This document shows, piece by piece, positions 48,421-57,331 of a stretch of 64,000 bases of DNA. The translations under genes and the position numbers were made by a program. The stretch is from NCBI GenBank assembly GCA_031292915.1, contig JAUMSH010000052.1, forward strand, positions 1 through 64,000, given 5' to 3'. Origin of the DNA: Collinsella sp. (GTDB lineage Bacteria; Actinomycetota; Coriobacteriia; Coriobacteriales; Coriobacteriaceae). Position 1 is the first letter of the stretch. Every line of letters starts with the position of its first letter. The notes beneath the pieces were generated by a model. The model ran no database searches, was not told the DNA's origin, and was given only the letters and a program-made list of their open reading frames with translations.

Positions 48421-49668
48421 ATGGAACAGAGAGTTGCAATCACCGGTATCGGTGCCGTGTCGCCGCTCGGCAACACCGCGCTTGCCACCTGGGCGGCCAT
48501 GTGCGCCGGCACGTGCGGCATCGGCCCGATCACGCACTTCGATACCGATGCGTTTGCCGTCAAGGTGGCAGCCGAGGTCAAGGGCTTTGACGGCAACGAG
48601 TACTTTGGCAAGCGTGACGCCAAGCATCTCGACCCCTGCGTTCAGTTTGCGATGGCGGCTTCGGACGAAGCCATGCACGATGCGGGCTTTGATGTCGAAG
48701 GCGCCATCGATCGCGAGCGCCTGGGCGTCTACGTGGGCTCGGGCGTGGGCGGCATGACGACGCTCGTCGACAACGTCCATACGATTGCCGAACGTGGGCC
48801 CCGCCGCGCATCGCCCTATATGATCGCGATGATGATTCCCAACATGGCTTCGGGCAACATTGCGATTCGCCATAAGGCAAAGGGTCCGACCCTGCCCGTC
48901 GTGACTGCCTGCGCGACTTCTGCCCATGCGGTGGGCGAGGCGTTCCGCGCCATCAAGCACGGCTATGCCGACGCGATCCTCGCGGGCGGCGCCGAGGCCG
49001 CAATTATCCCCGATGCCGTTGCGGGCTTTACGTCCTGCCGCGCATTGACCACCAACCCCGATCCCGCGACGGCTTGCCGCCCGTTCGATGCAGACCGCGA
49101 CGGCTTTGTGATGGGCGAGGGCGCCTGCGTGCTGGCACTCGAGAGCATGGAGCATGCGCAGGCGCGCGGTGCGCACATTTATGCCGAGGTCGTGGGTTAC
49201 GGCAACACCGATGATGCCTACCACATCACGAGTCCCGACCCGGACGCGGCAGGCATCGCCCGTGCGATATCGCTGGCGGTGGCCGAGGGCGACGTTAAGC
49301 CTTCCGAGGGCCTCTACATCAACGCTCACGGCACCTCGACCAAGCTCAACGATTCGTCCGAGACGGCGGGCATTAAGCGTGCGCTTGGCGAGGATGCGGC
49401 GCGCGCCGCGCACGTCTCGTCGACCAAGTCGATGACCGGCCACATGATCGGTGCCACGGGCGCCATCGAGGTCATGGCCTGCGCCATGGCGCTCGAGCAG
49501 GGCGTGGTGCCCCCGACCATTAACTACCACACACCCGATCCCGCCTGCGATCTTGATTACACGCCTAATCGCGCGGTTCGCGCCGATCTTACCTGGGCGC
49601 TTTCGACCAACCTGGGCTTTGGCGGACACAATGCCGCCATCGCGCTGCGTAGATATACGAGGAGCTAG
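48421..49668 (+). CDS. fabF: 3-oxoacyl-ACP synthase II
   Basis: Elongating condensing enzyme of 415 residues. Catalytic Cys in VVTACATSAHA, His in INAHGTSTKLND and His in STKSMTGHMIGATGA. GAGGAG is six bases before the ATG at 48421 and three before the one at 48418, so the former is preferred. Confidence 0.96.
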   Translation: MEQRVAITGIGAVSPLGNTALATWAAMCAGTCGIGPITHFDTDAFAVKVAAEVKGFDGNEYFGKRDAKHLDPCVQFAMAASDEAMHDAGFDVEGAIDRERLGVYVGSGVGGMTTLVDNVHTIAERGPRRASPYMIAMMIPNMASGNIAIRHKAKGPTLPVVTACATSAHAVGEAFRAIKHGYADAILAGGAEAAIIPDAVAGFTSCRALTTNPDPATACRPFDADRDGFVMGEGACVLALESMEHAQARGAHIYAEVVGYGNTDDAYHITSPDPDAAGIARAISLAVAEGDVKPSEGLYINAHGTSTKLNDSSETAGIKRALGEDAARAAHVSSTKSMTGHMIGATGAIEVMACAMALEQGVVPPTINYHTPDPACDLDYTPNRAVRADLTWALSTNLGFGGHNAAIALRRYTRS

Positions 49669-49671
49669 AGC

Positions 49672-50148
49672 ATGGATTCCAAAAGACTTGCCGAGATAGC
49701 CGATGTGATGGAGGACCGCGGCCTCACGCGCGTGCGTGTTGAGGAGCCCGATGGCACCGCGGTTGAGCTCGAGCGTGCGAGTGCCGCGCAGCCGGTTGCC
49801 GTGCCCATGCCTATGCCGGGTGCCGTGACTGCTCCGGCGGTGGCTCCTGTCGCCATGCCTGCCACCGCACCGGAACCCGCCGCGCAGACACCTGCCGCCG
49901 TGTCGGAGCCTAAGGGCACCGAGGTGACCGCTCCCATGGTCGGCGTTTTCTATGCTGCCCCGGCGCCGGGCGACGAGCCGTTTGTGCACGTGGGCTCCAA
50001 GGTCAAGGCCGGCGAGACCCTCTGCATCATCGAGGCCATGAAGGTTCTCAACGAGGTGACGGCAGAGGCGGATGGCGAGGTGCTCGAGATCTGCGTGGCC
50101 GACGGCGACCTCGTGGAGTTTGGCAGCTGCCTCATGAGGATCGGATAG
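49672..50148 (+). CDS. accB: Biotin carboxyl carrier protein of acetyl-CoA carboxylase
   Basis: 158 residues. An N-terminal helix, a Pro/Ala-rich hinge (residues ~40-80) and a C-terminal biotinyl domain with Lys124 in CIIEAMKVLNEV. Three bases after fabF. It is the substrate of BirA encoded at 43516. Confidence 0.96.
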   Translation: MDSKRLAEIADVMEDRGLTRVRVEEPDGTAVELERASAAQPVAVPMPMPGAVTAPAVAPVAMPATAPEPAAQTPAAVSEPKGTEVTAPMVGVFYAAPAPGDEPFVHVGSKVKAGETLCIIEAMKVLNEVTAEADGEVLEICVADGDLVEFGSCLMRIG

Positions 50149-50157
50149 GTGATATCC

Positions 50158-50580
50158 ATGAACAAAGAAGAGCTCAAGAAGTTGTTGCCGCATCGCGAGC
50201 CGATGCTTTTGCTTGACGAAGCCGAGCTGGTGGGCGACGAGGCCCACGGCAAGATCACGATTACGGGCGACGAGTACTTTTTGCAGGGGCATTTTCCGGG
50301 AAACCCGGTCGTCCCCGGCGTGATTCAGTGCGAGATGCTCGCCCAGAACTGCTGCGTGCTGCTGATGGGCGATGAGGAAGCTCGCGGTGCGACACCGTTC
50401 TACACGAGTCTGGACAAGGTGCGCTTTAAGCGTCCGGTGCGCCCGGGCGACACGGTGGATCTGGTGTGCTCCATCACGCGTGCGCGCGGGCCGTTCCGCT
50501 TTGCGACGGGTACTGCGAGCGTCAACGGTGAGGTTTGCTGCCGCGCCGATATGTCTTTTGCACTCATGCACGAAAGTTAA
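50158..50580 (+). CDS. fabZ: 3-hydroxyacyl-ACP dehydratase
   Basis: Hot-dog-fold dehydratase of 140 residues. It begins MNKEELKKLLPHREPMLLLD. Catalytic His is in LQGHFPGNPVVPGVIQ and Glu in QCEMLAQ. ATG at 50158 gives the usual family start; a GTG at 50149 would add MIS. No FabA homologue is present in this operon. Confidence 0.95.
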   Translation: MNKEELKKLLPHREPMLLLDEAELVGDEAHGKITITGDEYFLQGHFPGNPVVPGVIQCEMLAQNCCVLLMGDEEARGATPFYTSLDKVRFKRPVRPGDTVDLVCSITRARGPFRFATGTASVNGEVCCRADMSFALMHES

Positions 50581-50590
50581 GGAAGGCTTC

Positions 50591-51934
50591 ATGTTCGACA
50601 AAGTGCTCATCGCCAACCGCGGCGAAGTCGCGGTCCGTGTTATCCGCGCGTGCCGCGATATGGGCATCAAGACCGTCGCCGTTTATTCCACGGCCGATGC
50701 GGACGCGCTGCACGTGCAGCTTGCCGACGAGGCATATTGCATCGGCGGCCCGCGTCTTGCCGAGAGCTACCTCAACGACGATGCCGTGCTCACCTGTGCC
50801 GTAAAGTCGGGAGCTAAGGCAATTCATCCCGGTTATGGCTTCTTTTCCGAGAAGGCGAGCTTCGTGCGCGACTGCGACAAGTATGGCCTGGCGTTTGTCG
50901 GCCCCTCGGCCGAGGTCATCGACAGCATGGGCGACAAGGACGCCGCACGTCGAACGGCTGCCGCGGCGGGCGTGCCCATCGTACCGGGCTGCGATTTGCT
51001 CAAAAGCCCCGAGGAGGCGACAGCCGAGGCCGAGCGCATTGGCTGCCCCGTGCTCATCAAGGCACGTGCGGGTGGAGGCGGTCGCGGCATTCGCAAGGTC
51101 GAGCGCGTGGAAGATGCGGCAAAGGCGTTCATCGAGGCACGTGCCGAGGGCGAGGCCGTCTTTGGCGACGGCGAGTGCTACATGGAGAAGTTCGTCGCGC
51201 CGGCGCACCATGTCGAGGTGCAGATTATGGCCGATAAGCAGGGCCATGTGTTTTCGCTCGGCGAGCGCGAGTGCTCGGTGCAGCGCCGCAACCAAAAGCT
51301 AATCGAGGAGAGCCCCGCGCCGTGCCTCGACGGACACGACGACATTCGTGCTCGCATGCACAAGGCAGCGCGTGACCTGGCTCGTGCCGTCGGCTACGAA
51401 GGAGCCGGTACCATCGAGTTCCTGTATTCGGACGACGGCAATTTCTACTTTATGGAAATGAACACGCGCTTGCAGGTGGAGCATCCGGTTACAGAGTTTG
51501 TGACCGATACCGACTTGGTCAAGTGGCAGCTGCGCGTGGCAGCCGGCCAGCCTCTGCCCTTTGAGCGGGAGGACATGCCGGTCCGCAACCACGCCATGGA
51601 GTGCCGCATCAATGCCGAAACGCCGGACTTTCTGCCGTCATGTGGAACGGTCACCGCGTTGCGTGTGCCGGGTGGTCCGCGCGTACGCTGGGATTCCGCC
51701 ATATTTACCGGTGCGAAAGTTCCGCCGTACTACGACTCCATGCTCGGCAAGCTCATCGTGTGTGCGCCCACGCGTGACGGCGCCATTCGCAAGATGCGCT
51801 CGGCCCTGGGCGAGCTCGTGATTGAAGGCGTGAGCGAAAACAGCGAACTGCAGCTCGACGTGCTGGCAAACGACGAGTTCTTGTCGGGCATGTATCACAC
51901 CGATCTGATGGGGCATCTCTATGCTGATGAATAG
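50591..51934 (+). CDS. accC: Biotin carboxylase subunit of acetyl-CoA carboxylase
   Basis: ATP-grasp enzyme of 447 residues that carboxylates biotin on AccB. KVLIANRGEVAVRVIRAC, the glycine loop KARAGGGGRGIRKVE and the active-site segment FYFMEMNTRLQVEHPVTE are intact. ATG at 50591 after GGAAGG. It overlaps accDA by 14 bases. Confidence 0.97.
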   Translation: MFDKVLIANRGEVAVRVIRACRDMGIKTVAVYSTADADALHVQLADEAYCIGGPRLAESYLNDDAVLTCAVKSGAKAIHPGYGFFSEKASFVRDCDKYGLAFVGPSAEVIDSMGDKDAARRTAAAAGVPIVPGCDLLKSPEEATAEAERIGCPVLIKARAGGGGRGIRKVERVEDAAKAFIEARAEGEAVFGDGECYMEKFVAPAHHVEVQIMADKQGHVFSLGERECSVQRRNQKLIEESPAPCLDGHDDIRARMHKAARDLARAVGYEGAGTIEFLYSDDGNFYFMEMNTRLQVEHPVTEFVTDTDLVKWQLRVAAGQPLPFEREDMPVRNHAMECRINAETPDFLPSCGTVTALRVPGGPRVRWDSAIFTGAKVPPYYDSMLGKLIVCAPTRDGAIRKMRSALGELVIEGVSENSELQLDVLANDEFLSGMYHTDLMGHLYADE

Positions 51935-53645
51935 AAAAGCGAAGACGGTCAACGTCCTCGAGGGACCGATGACCGAGTCGTGCGCCGAGTTTCCCGCGCG
52001 CCACGTGTTTATCAAGTGCCCGGAGTGCCGCCGCGTGATCGATGAGGCGCGCCTGCACGACAACCTCGAGGTCTGCCCTCGTTGCGGCAAACACTTTCGC
52101 GTGAGCGGGCGCGACCGCATGCGCATGACGATTGACGAGGGCACGTTTGAGGAATGGGATGCCAGTCTGGCGCCGGAGGACTTCCTTTCGTTTCCCGGCT
52201 ATGCCGACAAGCTCAAGAGCGTGAGCGAACGTTCGGGCGAGCGCGATGCCGTTGTGTGCGGCAAGGGCAAAATCTGCGGTTGCGATACGGCGCTCTTCTT
52301 TATGGACGCCAACTTTATGATGGGCTCGATGGGTTCCGTGGTGGGCGAGAAGATCTGTCGCACATTTGAGCGAGCGACCGAGCTTGGATTGCCAGTTGTC
52401 GGCTTTACCGTTTCGGGCGGTGCGCGCATGCAAGAGGGCGTGACATCGCTTATGCAGATGGCCAAGATTTCTGCGGCGGTTAGGCGCCATAGCGAGGCGG
52501 GCGGCCTGTATATCACGGTGCTCACTGACCCCACGACCGGAGGCGTAACCGCGAGCTTTGCCATGGAGGGCGATATTATCCTGGCCGAGCCCGATGCCCT
52601 GACGGCATTTGCCGGCCCGCGCGTGATCGAGCAGAACATGCACAAGCGCCTGCCCAAGGGATTCCAGCGCTCCGAGTTTTTGCTGGAGCACGGCTTTTGC
52701 GATGCCGTTGTTCCGCGTGGCGAGATTGCGCTCACGGTAGGCGAGCTGCTGGCACTGCACGAAGGGCACGCGCCCGGCCTGGGGGCACCGCATGAGATCG
52801 TGCATACGGGTCGTCGCGGCAAAAAGCTGGGACACTTGTTCAAGCGCTCGACCGCACCAAAAACCGCGCTCGAGATTGTCAAGCAGACCCGCTCGGCAGA
52901 TCGCGCCACGGCGGGCGAGATGATCTCGCTGGGCCTGGATGGATTTGTGGAGCTGCATGGCGACCGTTACTTTGGCGACGACGCCGCCGTGGTGGCTGGC
53001 ATTGGCTGGAAAGACGGGCGACCCGTGACGGTTATCGCCGTCGAGCGCGGTACCACGACCAAAGAGCGCATGCGTCGCAACTTTGGTATGGCACATCCCG
53101 AGGGCTACCGCAAAGCGCGTCGCCTTATGCGCCAGGCCGAAAAGTTTGGTCGACCGGTTCTGTGTCTGGTCGATACTTCGGGCGCGTTTTGCGGCATCGG
53201 TGCCGAGGAGCGCGGCCAGGGCGAGGCGATTGCCCAGAATCTCATGGAGATGAGCGGCCTCAAGACGCCGATTGTCTCGGTGGTGACAGGCGAGGGCGGC
53301 TCTGGTGGCGCGCTGGCGCTGTCCGTGGCCGACCGCATCCTGATGCTCTCGAGCTCGGCCTATTCGGTCGTGAGCCCCGAGGCCTGTGCGTCGATCCTGT
53401 GGAAGGATACCGAGCGCGCGAATGAGGCCGCCGAGGCGCTTAAGCTCACGGCCCCCGATCTGTTGGCGCTCGGCATCATCGACGGCATTGTTGACGATAG
53501 GGGCCTGTCGCATGAGGAGATCGCCGGTGCCGTCATGTCCTCGGCATTTGATGCCTTCGATACGCTTGGGCAGCTCGACGACGCGACCCTCACAAACCTC
53601 CGCTACGAAAAGTACCGCGCAATCGGTCAGTACCGCACGATGTGA
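51921..53645 (+). CDS. accDA: Acetyl-CoA carboxylase carboxyltransferase, fused beta and alpha subunits
   Basis: Transfers CO2 from biotin to acetyl-CoA; 574 residues. N-terminal half is AccD, with a zinc ribbon (Cys33, 36, 52, 55) and FFMDANFMMGSMGSVVGEKICR. C-terminal half is AccA, with GFVELHGDRYFGDDAAVVAGIG and VTGEGGSGGALALSVADRILML. The join is near residue 290. In E. coli the two are separate genes, while actinobacterial acyl-CoA carboxylases have a different single chain. Last gene of the fab operon, overlapping accC. Confidence 0.95.
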   Translation: MLMNRKAKTVNVLEGPMTESCAEFPARHVFIKCPECRRVIDEARLHDNLEVCPRCGKHFRVSGRDRMRMTIDEGTFEEWDASLAPEDFLSFPGYADKLKSVSERSGERDAVVCGKGKICGCDTALFFMDANFMMGSMGSVVGEKICRTFERATELGLPVVGFTVSGGARMQEGVTSLMQMAKISAAVRRHSEAGGLYITVLTDPTTGGVTASFAMEGDIILAEPDALTAFAGPRVIEQNMHKRLPKGFQRSEFLLEHGFCDAVVPRGEIALTVGELLALHEGHAPGLGAPHEIVHTGRRGKKLGHLFKRSTAPKTALEIVKQTRSADRATAGEMISLGLDGFVELHGDRYFGDDAAVVAGIGWKDGRPVTVIAVERGTTTKERMRRNFGMAHPEGYRKARRLMRQAEKFGRPVLCLVDTSGAFCGIGAEERGQGEAIAQNLMEMSGLKTPIVSVVTGEGGSGGALALSVADRILMLSSSAYSVVSPEACASILWKDTERANEAAEALKLTAPDLLALGIIDGIVDDRGLSHEEIAGAVMSSAFDAFDTLGQLDDATLTNLRYEKYRAIGQYRTM

Positions 53646-53685
53646 CAAAGGGACAGCCCGCATGTCATATTGGGAAAGGCGTTCC

Positions 53686-54900
53686 ATGCTACAAGTTTCT
53701 AACACCTCGTTTACAACGACGGTTTCATCAAACGCCATGGCCGTGGTGGACTATCTGTCCAAAAGCATGATGTCGGCGCTGCCGTTTATTGTCTGCGCGG
53801 CGTTGTTCCGCACCGTCGCCGTCATTATGGGCGAAGGTATGCTAGGCCTGTGGTCTGCCGATTCCGAAATCTATCGCCTGTTCTACAGTTGGCTCTATAA
53901 CGCCGGCTACTACTTTTTGCCCATTTATCTTGGTTGGGCGGCAGCCCGCCAGCTCGGTTGCTCGGAGCAGCTAGGCATGATGCTGGGTGGCGTATTGATT
54001 GCGCCCGATCTGCTTAAGCTCGTCGATGCCGCGTCGACGACGGGGGCATCGATGACTTCCGTGTATGGTCTGCTTCCCGCGCCGGTCAACGATTACACGA
54101 CGACTGTTATTCCGGTTCTCATCTCGGTGCCCGTGCTATGGCGAGTGGAGTGTTTCTTTCAGCGCGTTATCCCTAAGGCCGTGGCGTTTTCGTTTGTTCC
54201 GTTTGCAACCATGCTTGTCATGGTTCCGGTTTCGCTGTGCATTACGGCGCCGGCGGGTAGCTATCTGGGCATGCTGTTGGGCCAGCTTATGTTTATGCTT
54301 GGCAATTCCGGTGGCATCGTGTCGCTGCTCACGCTCATGGGGCTTGCCGCGGGTTGGGAGTTCCTAAAGATTGCGGGCGTCAGCAACGTTGTCCTATCGC
54401 TCGCCTATGCACAGTTTATGAGTGTGGGAACGGATTCGTGCATTCTGATCGCCGCGACGATGGCGACGTTCGCCGTTTGGGGCATGCCCTTTGGTGCGTC
54501 GCTCCGCGTTGCGGATAAGGACGAGAAGGCGCTCATGCTGGGCTATTCGATCTCGGGCGTGCTTGGTGGCGTAAGCGAGCCGGCGCTGTACGGTTGCGGC
54601 TTTAAATATGGCAGGTGCCTGACGTGCATGGCCATTGGCGGCGCCGTCGGAGGCCTTGTTGCGGCCGTGGGCCACGTTACGGCCTATACCATCGGCATGA
54701 CGAATGTCCTCATGGTCATTGGCTTTGCCACGGGCGGCATCTCGAACCTGCTGTGGTGCTGTGCTGCCGGCGGTGTGGCATTTGCGGTGTCTGCGGCGCT
54801 GAGCTACTGCTTTGGCGTGGTGCCGACGAAGGGGCAGACGACGGGGGACGGAGCCGATTCGCCCGAAACCTCGAAGAGCGTGGCCGAAGCAAGCGCGTAA
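53686..54900 (+). CDS. Orphan PTS EIIC membrane subunit (glucose/beta-glucoside superfamily)
   Basis: 404 residues with about ten hydrophobic segments. The EIIC signatures are FLPIYLGWAAARQLG near residue 75 and GGVSEPALYGCGFKYGR near residue 300. No EIIB or EIIA domain is attached and none is adjacent; the C-terminal 35 residues are hydrophilic. Two starts have fair ribosome sites (53662 after AAAGGG, 53686 after GAAAGG). It follows accDA by 40 bases with no terminator between, so it may be read from the fab operon. Substrate unknown. Confidence 0.8.
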   Translation: MLQVSNTSFTTTVSSNAMAVVDYLSKSMMSALPFIVCAALFRTVAVIMGEGMLGLWSADSEIYRLFYSWLYNAGYYFLPIYLGWAAARQLGCSEQLGMMLGGVLIAPDLLKLVDAASTTGASMTSVYGLLPAPVNDYTTTVIPVLISVPVLWRVECFFQRVIPKAVAFSFVPFATMLVMVPVSLCITAPAGSYLGMLLGQLMFMLGNSGGIVSLLTLMGLAAGWEFLKIAGVSNVVLSLAYAQFMSVGTDSCILIAATMATFAVWGMPFGASLRVADKDEKALMLGYSISGVLGGVSEPALYGCGFKYGRCLTCMAIGGAVGGLVAAVGHVTAYTIGMTNVLMVIGFATGGISNLLWCCAAGGVAFAVSAALSYCFGVVPTKGQTTGDGADSPETSKSVAEASA

Positions 54901-54938
54901 ACCTGTGCGACACAAGGACGATTCCTTTGCCATATTCC

Positions 54939-54972
54939 AAGGCCGTGGCCCGTGTGGGTTGCGGCCTTTTTT
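54939..54972 (+). terminator. Intrinsic terminator after EIIC
   Basis: AAGGCCG and CGGCCTT with an inner CCC/GGG pair, followed by TTTTTTG. Confidence 0.88.
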
Positions 54973-55051
54973 GTATCTGGGGGACAAAGTGGCTACACTA
55001 CAATCCGTTTGAGCAATAGATATATAGGTAGTACCGTGGGGGCGGATGTAG

Positions 55052-56206
55052 ATGGTCGAGTGGATTGTTAAGCGTGCGCAGGGCGACCGTGCGCGTGTGG
55101 GCACGTTAGCTGGCGTGGTGTGTATTCTCGCCAATGTGGCACTATGCGCTGCGAAGGGCGTAATTGGCGTGCTGTCGGGATCGGTTTCGATTGTGGCGGA
55201 TGCCATGAACAACCTGTCCGATGCCAGCTCGAATATCGTGAGCGTGCTGGGCTTTAAGCTGGCGAGCAAGCCCGCCGACCCCGAGCATCCATACGGCCAT
55301 GGTCGCTACGAGTACCTCTCGGGTCTTGTCGTGGCGGCGCTCGTGCTTCTCATTGGCCTTGAACTGGTGAAGTCCTCGTTTGAGCGTATCATCCACCCCG
55401 AACCTGTCGAGTTCTCGCTTGCCCTGGTGGCAGTCCTGGCGCTTTCGATGGTTGTTAAGCTGTGGATGACGGCGCTCAACCAAAAGCTCGGCGACCGTAT
55501 CGAGTCCGAGACACTGCATGCGACTGCCCAGGATTCCAAGAACGATGTTCTTGCCACAGGCGCCGTGCTGGCATGTGCAATTGTTTCGCAGGTGACGCAC
55601 ATCAATCTTGACGCATGGGTTGGCCTTGCCGTTGGCGCCTATATTGGCTGGAGCGGCTTTGAACTTATTCAAGATACGGTGAGCCCGCTTTTGGGTCAGT
55701 CGCCCGATCCTAAGCTGGTCAAGCACATTCGAGACAAGATCATGAGCTATCCCGGCGTTTTGGGCGTTCACGATTTGATGGTTCACGACTACGGCCCGGG
55801 CAGGAAGTTCGCAAGCGCGCATGCCGAGATGGCGGCCGAGGTCAGTCCGCTGGAAAGTCACGACACGCTCGATAACATTGAGCAGTCGTTTAGGGACGAG
55901 GACGGCATGATCGTCACGCTCCATTACGATCCCATCGTGACCGACGATCCAAAGGTGGCGAGCATGCGCCTGCGTATCAACGCAATGGCTCAGGAGATCG
56001 ATAACCGCCTCTCGATTCACGACCTTCGCTGCGTGCCGGGTCCCACGCACACCAACGTGATCTTTGACTGCGTGCGTCCCTCGGATCTGCAGATGAGTGC
56101 CGAAGACGTAAAGCACGCGCTGGCACAACGGGTCGAATCGGAATATCCCAAGTCGATTGCCAAGATTACGATCGACGAAGACTACGTAGGACATACCCAC
56201 GAGTAG
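55052..56206 (+). CDS. Cation diffusion facilitator metal exporter
   Basis: 384-residue efflux pump for divalent metals. Helix 2 metal motif is SIVADAMNNLSDASSNIVS and the loop motif is HPYGHGRYEYLSG; helix 5 has AQDSKNDVLATGAVL. Six membrane segments, then a C-terminal cytoplasmic domain (~residues 215-384) longer than in FieF. Asp/Asn residues of site A are in the DAMNNLSD pattern, which differs from the HxxxD of zinc exporters and suits Mn or Fe transporters, as inference. GGGGGCGGA precedes the ATG. Confidence 0.9.
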   Translation: MVEWIVKRAQGDRARVGTLAGVVCILANVALCAAKGVIGVLSGSVSIVADAMNNLSDASSNIVSVLGFKLASKPADPEHPYGHGRYEYLSGLVVAALVLLIGLELVKSSFERIIHPEPVEFSLALVAVLALSMVVKLWMTALNQKLGDRIESETLHATAQDSKNDVLATGAVLACAIVSQVTHINLDAWVGLAVGAYIGWSGFELIQDTVSPLLGQSPDPKLVKHIRDKIMSYPGVLGVHDLMVHDYGPGRKFASAHAEMAAEVSPLESHDTLDNIEQSFRDEDGMIVTLHYDPIVTDDPKVASMRLRINAMAQEIDNRLSIHDLRCVPGPTHTNVIFDCVRPSDLQMSAEDVKHALAQRVESEYPKSIAKITIDEDYVGHTHE

Positions 56207-56245
56207 GGCTGTGCCGGCAAAGCAGGTTATGCAGAAGGGGAGAGC

Positions 56246-56872
56246 ATGAAGAAACTGTATCTACTCCGCCACGGTCAGACGGAGTTCAACGTCAAAAAGC
56301 TGGTCCAGGGCCGCTGCGATTCACCGCTGACCGACCTGGGCCGCAAACAAGCGGGAATGGCAGCCGCATGGCTCAAGGCCCACGGCGTCGTCCCCGACAA
56401 AGTTGTCTCATCACCCTTAGGTCGAGCTATGGACACGGCAAGTCTCGTCGCATGCGAGCTCCTCGGCCCGGACGCAGCAGTCGAGCCCTGTGAAGGCATT
56501 ATCGAGCGCAGCTACGGCACCTTCGAAGAAGGCCCCCACGACGCCCTGCCCACCGACGTTTGGGATCCGGGCGAGGACCTGGTCCCCTTCGGAGGAGAAG
56601 GAAGCCGCGCGCTGCAAGAGCGCATGGTAGACACCCTCACCAATCTCATGGGCGCCGAGGGCATAGAAACCCTCCTAGCAGTAAGCCACGGCAGCGCCAG
56701 CCGCCAATTCATTAAGGCTGCAGCCCCAGAGGGCTTCGAGCTCCCAACAAAACTCCCCAACTGCGCCATCATGATTTTCGACTTCGATGAGGCAAAGCTA
56801 CAAGCAGAAGGCGAACCGTTCCAATGCAAGTTCACCCTCCAGCAAATAGTAGACCCCCAACAAAGTTATTAG
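56246..56872 (+). CDS. Histidine phosphatase superfamily protein (phosphoglycerate-mutase-like)
   Basis: 208 residues. The phospho-acceptor motif LLRHGQTEFNV is at the N-terminus and the second catalytic histidine is in LAVSHGSASRQF. Substrates in this group range from phosphoglycerate to alpha-ribazole phosphate, so the reaction is undecided. 39 bases after the CDF gene. The coding strand is increasingly rich in A and C, with GAA, CAA, CTA and GCA codons, toward the 3' end, which abuts an inverted-repeat element. Confidence 0.88.
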   Translation: MKKLYLLRHGQTEFNVKKLVQGRCDSPLTDLGRKQAGMAAAWLKAHGVVPDKVVSSPLGRAMDTASLVACELLGPDAAVEPCEGIIERSYGTFEEGPHDALPTDVWDPGEDLVPFGGEGSRALQERMVDTLTNLMGAEGIETLLAVSHGSASRQFIKAAAPEGFELPTKLPNCAIMIFDFDEAKLQAEGEPFQCKFTLQQIVDPQQSY

Positions 56873-56907
56873 CCTGAGCGAGCAAGGTTTAGCAGACATC
56901 AACGTGG

Positions 56908-57072
56908 CGTTCCCAGTGTGCGGCGGAGGGGGCGGGCCTGAGACATATTAAGGTTGTCGCGAGTTCCGCACGAACAGGAGAGCACTTAATGTGCTCTCCG
57001 TCGTGAGCAGGACTGTAGAGCAGCAACCTTAATATGTCTCAGGCCCGCCCCCTCCGCCGCACACTGGGAACG
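56908..57072 (+). ncRNA. Long-armed inverted-repeat element, family 2, copy 3
   Basis: Perfect 49-bp arms (56908-56956 and 57024-57072) enclose a 67-nt core (56957-57023) with the hairpin GGAGAGCAC-TTAAT-GTGCTCTCC and the flanks GAGTTCCGCACGAACA and AGGACTGTAGAGCAG. Core matches copies 1 and 2; arms do not. It lies between the phosphatase and the rplC operon. Confidence 0.78.
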
Positions 57073-57121
57073 TACCACGCACTTTACCTGCGTAAACAAT
57101 GTGAGTGAAATATGAATCTCG

Positions 57122-57147
57122 ATGGATACGCCCGCAGCCGTGTATAC
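57122..57147 (+). promoter_or_regulatory. rplC-operon promoter region with a motif shared with rplB
   Basis: A 26-base block starting ATGGATACGCCCG and ending CCGTGTATAC matches 58987-59012 at 23 positions. TATACT at 57142-57147 is a good -10; the -35 position reads TCGATG, a poor match. Confidence 0.5.
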
Positions 57148-57259
57148 TAAACAGCTGTGTGTAACCAGGGGAGTATTCTGGCTGGACAAAATGCCTGCTT
57201 AATAGGGTTGTCAGGTAGTCCGGGCGAAATACAAGGCTGGGGAGCACATCGTGTAAGTA

Positions 57260-57311
57260 GTGGTCCTCTAGGGGCGTACGCTCGGTGGTGTACGCATTGT
57301 CCCAAGACCAC
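57260..57311 (+). promoter_or_regulatory. Structured leader of rplC
   Basis: GTGGTC and GACCAC close a hairpin whose inner stem is GCGTAC/GTACGC. It ends 20 bases before the rplC start in a leader of about 180 bases. Candidate autoregulatory structure; not matched to a known ribosomal leader. Confidence 0.45.
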
Positions 57312-57331
57312 GCGAGAGTTGGGATCATATC

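Noticed and set aside
48313..50670. 785-codon minus-strand frame opposite fabF, accB and fabZ
   Set aside because: Antisense of recognised operon genes; Arg/His-rich with no motif.
56908..57072. Family-2 elements as ordinary terminators, CRISPR repeats or tRNA genes
   Set aside because: No T tract follows the arms, there is no regular repeat-spacer pattern, and no cloverleaf or T-arm sequence is found.
57073..57331. Possible small gene or tRNA in the rplC leader
   Set aside because: No cloverleaf folds and no frame with a ribosome site; a structured leader explains it better.
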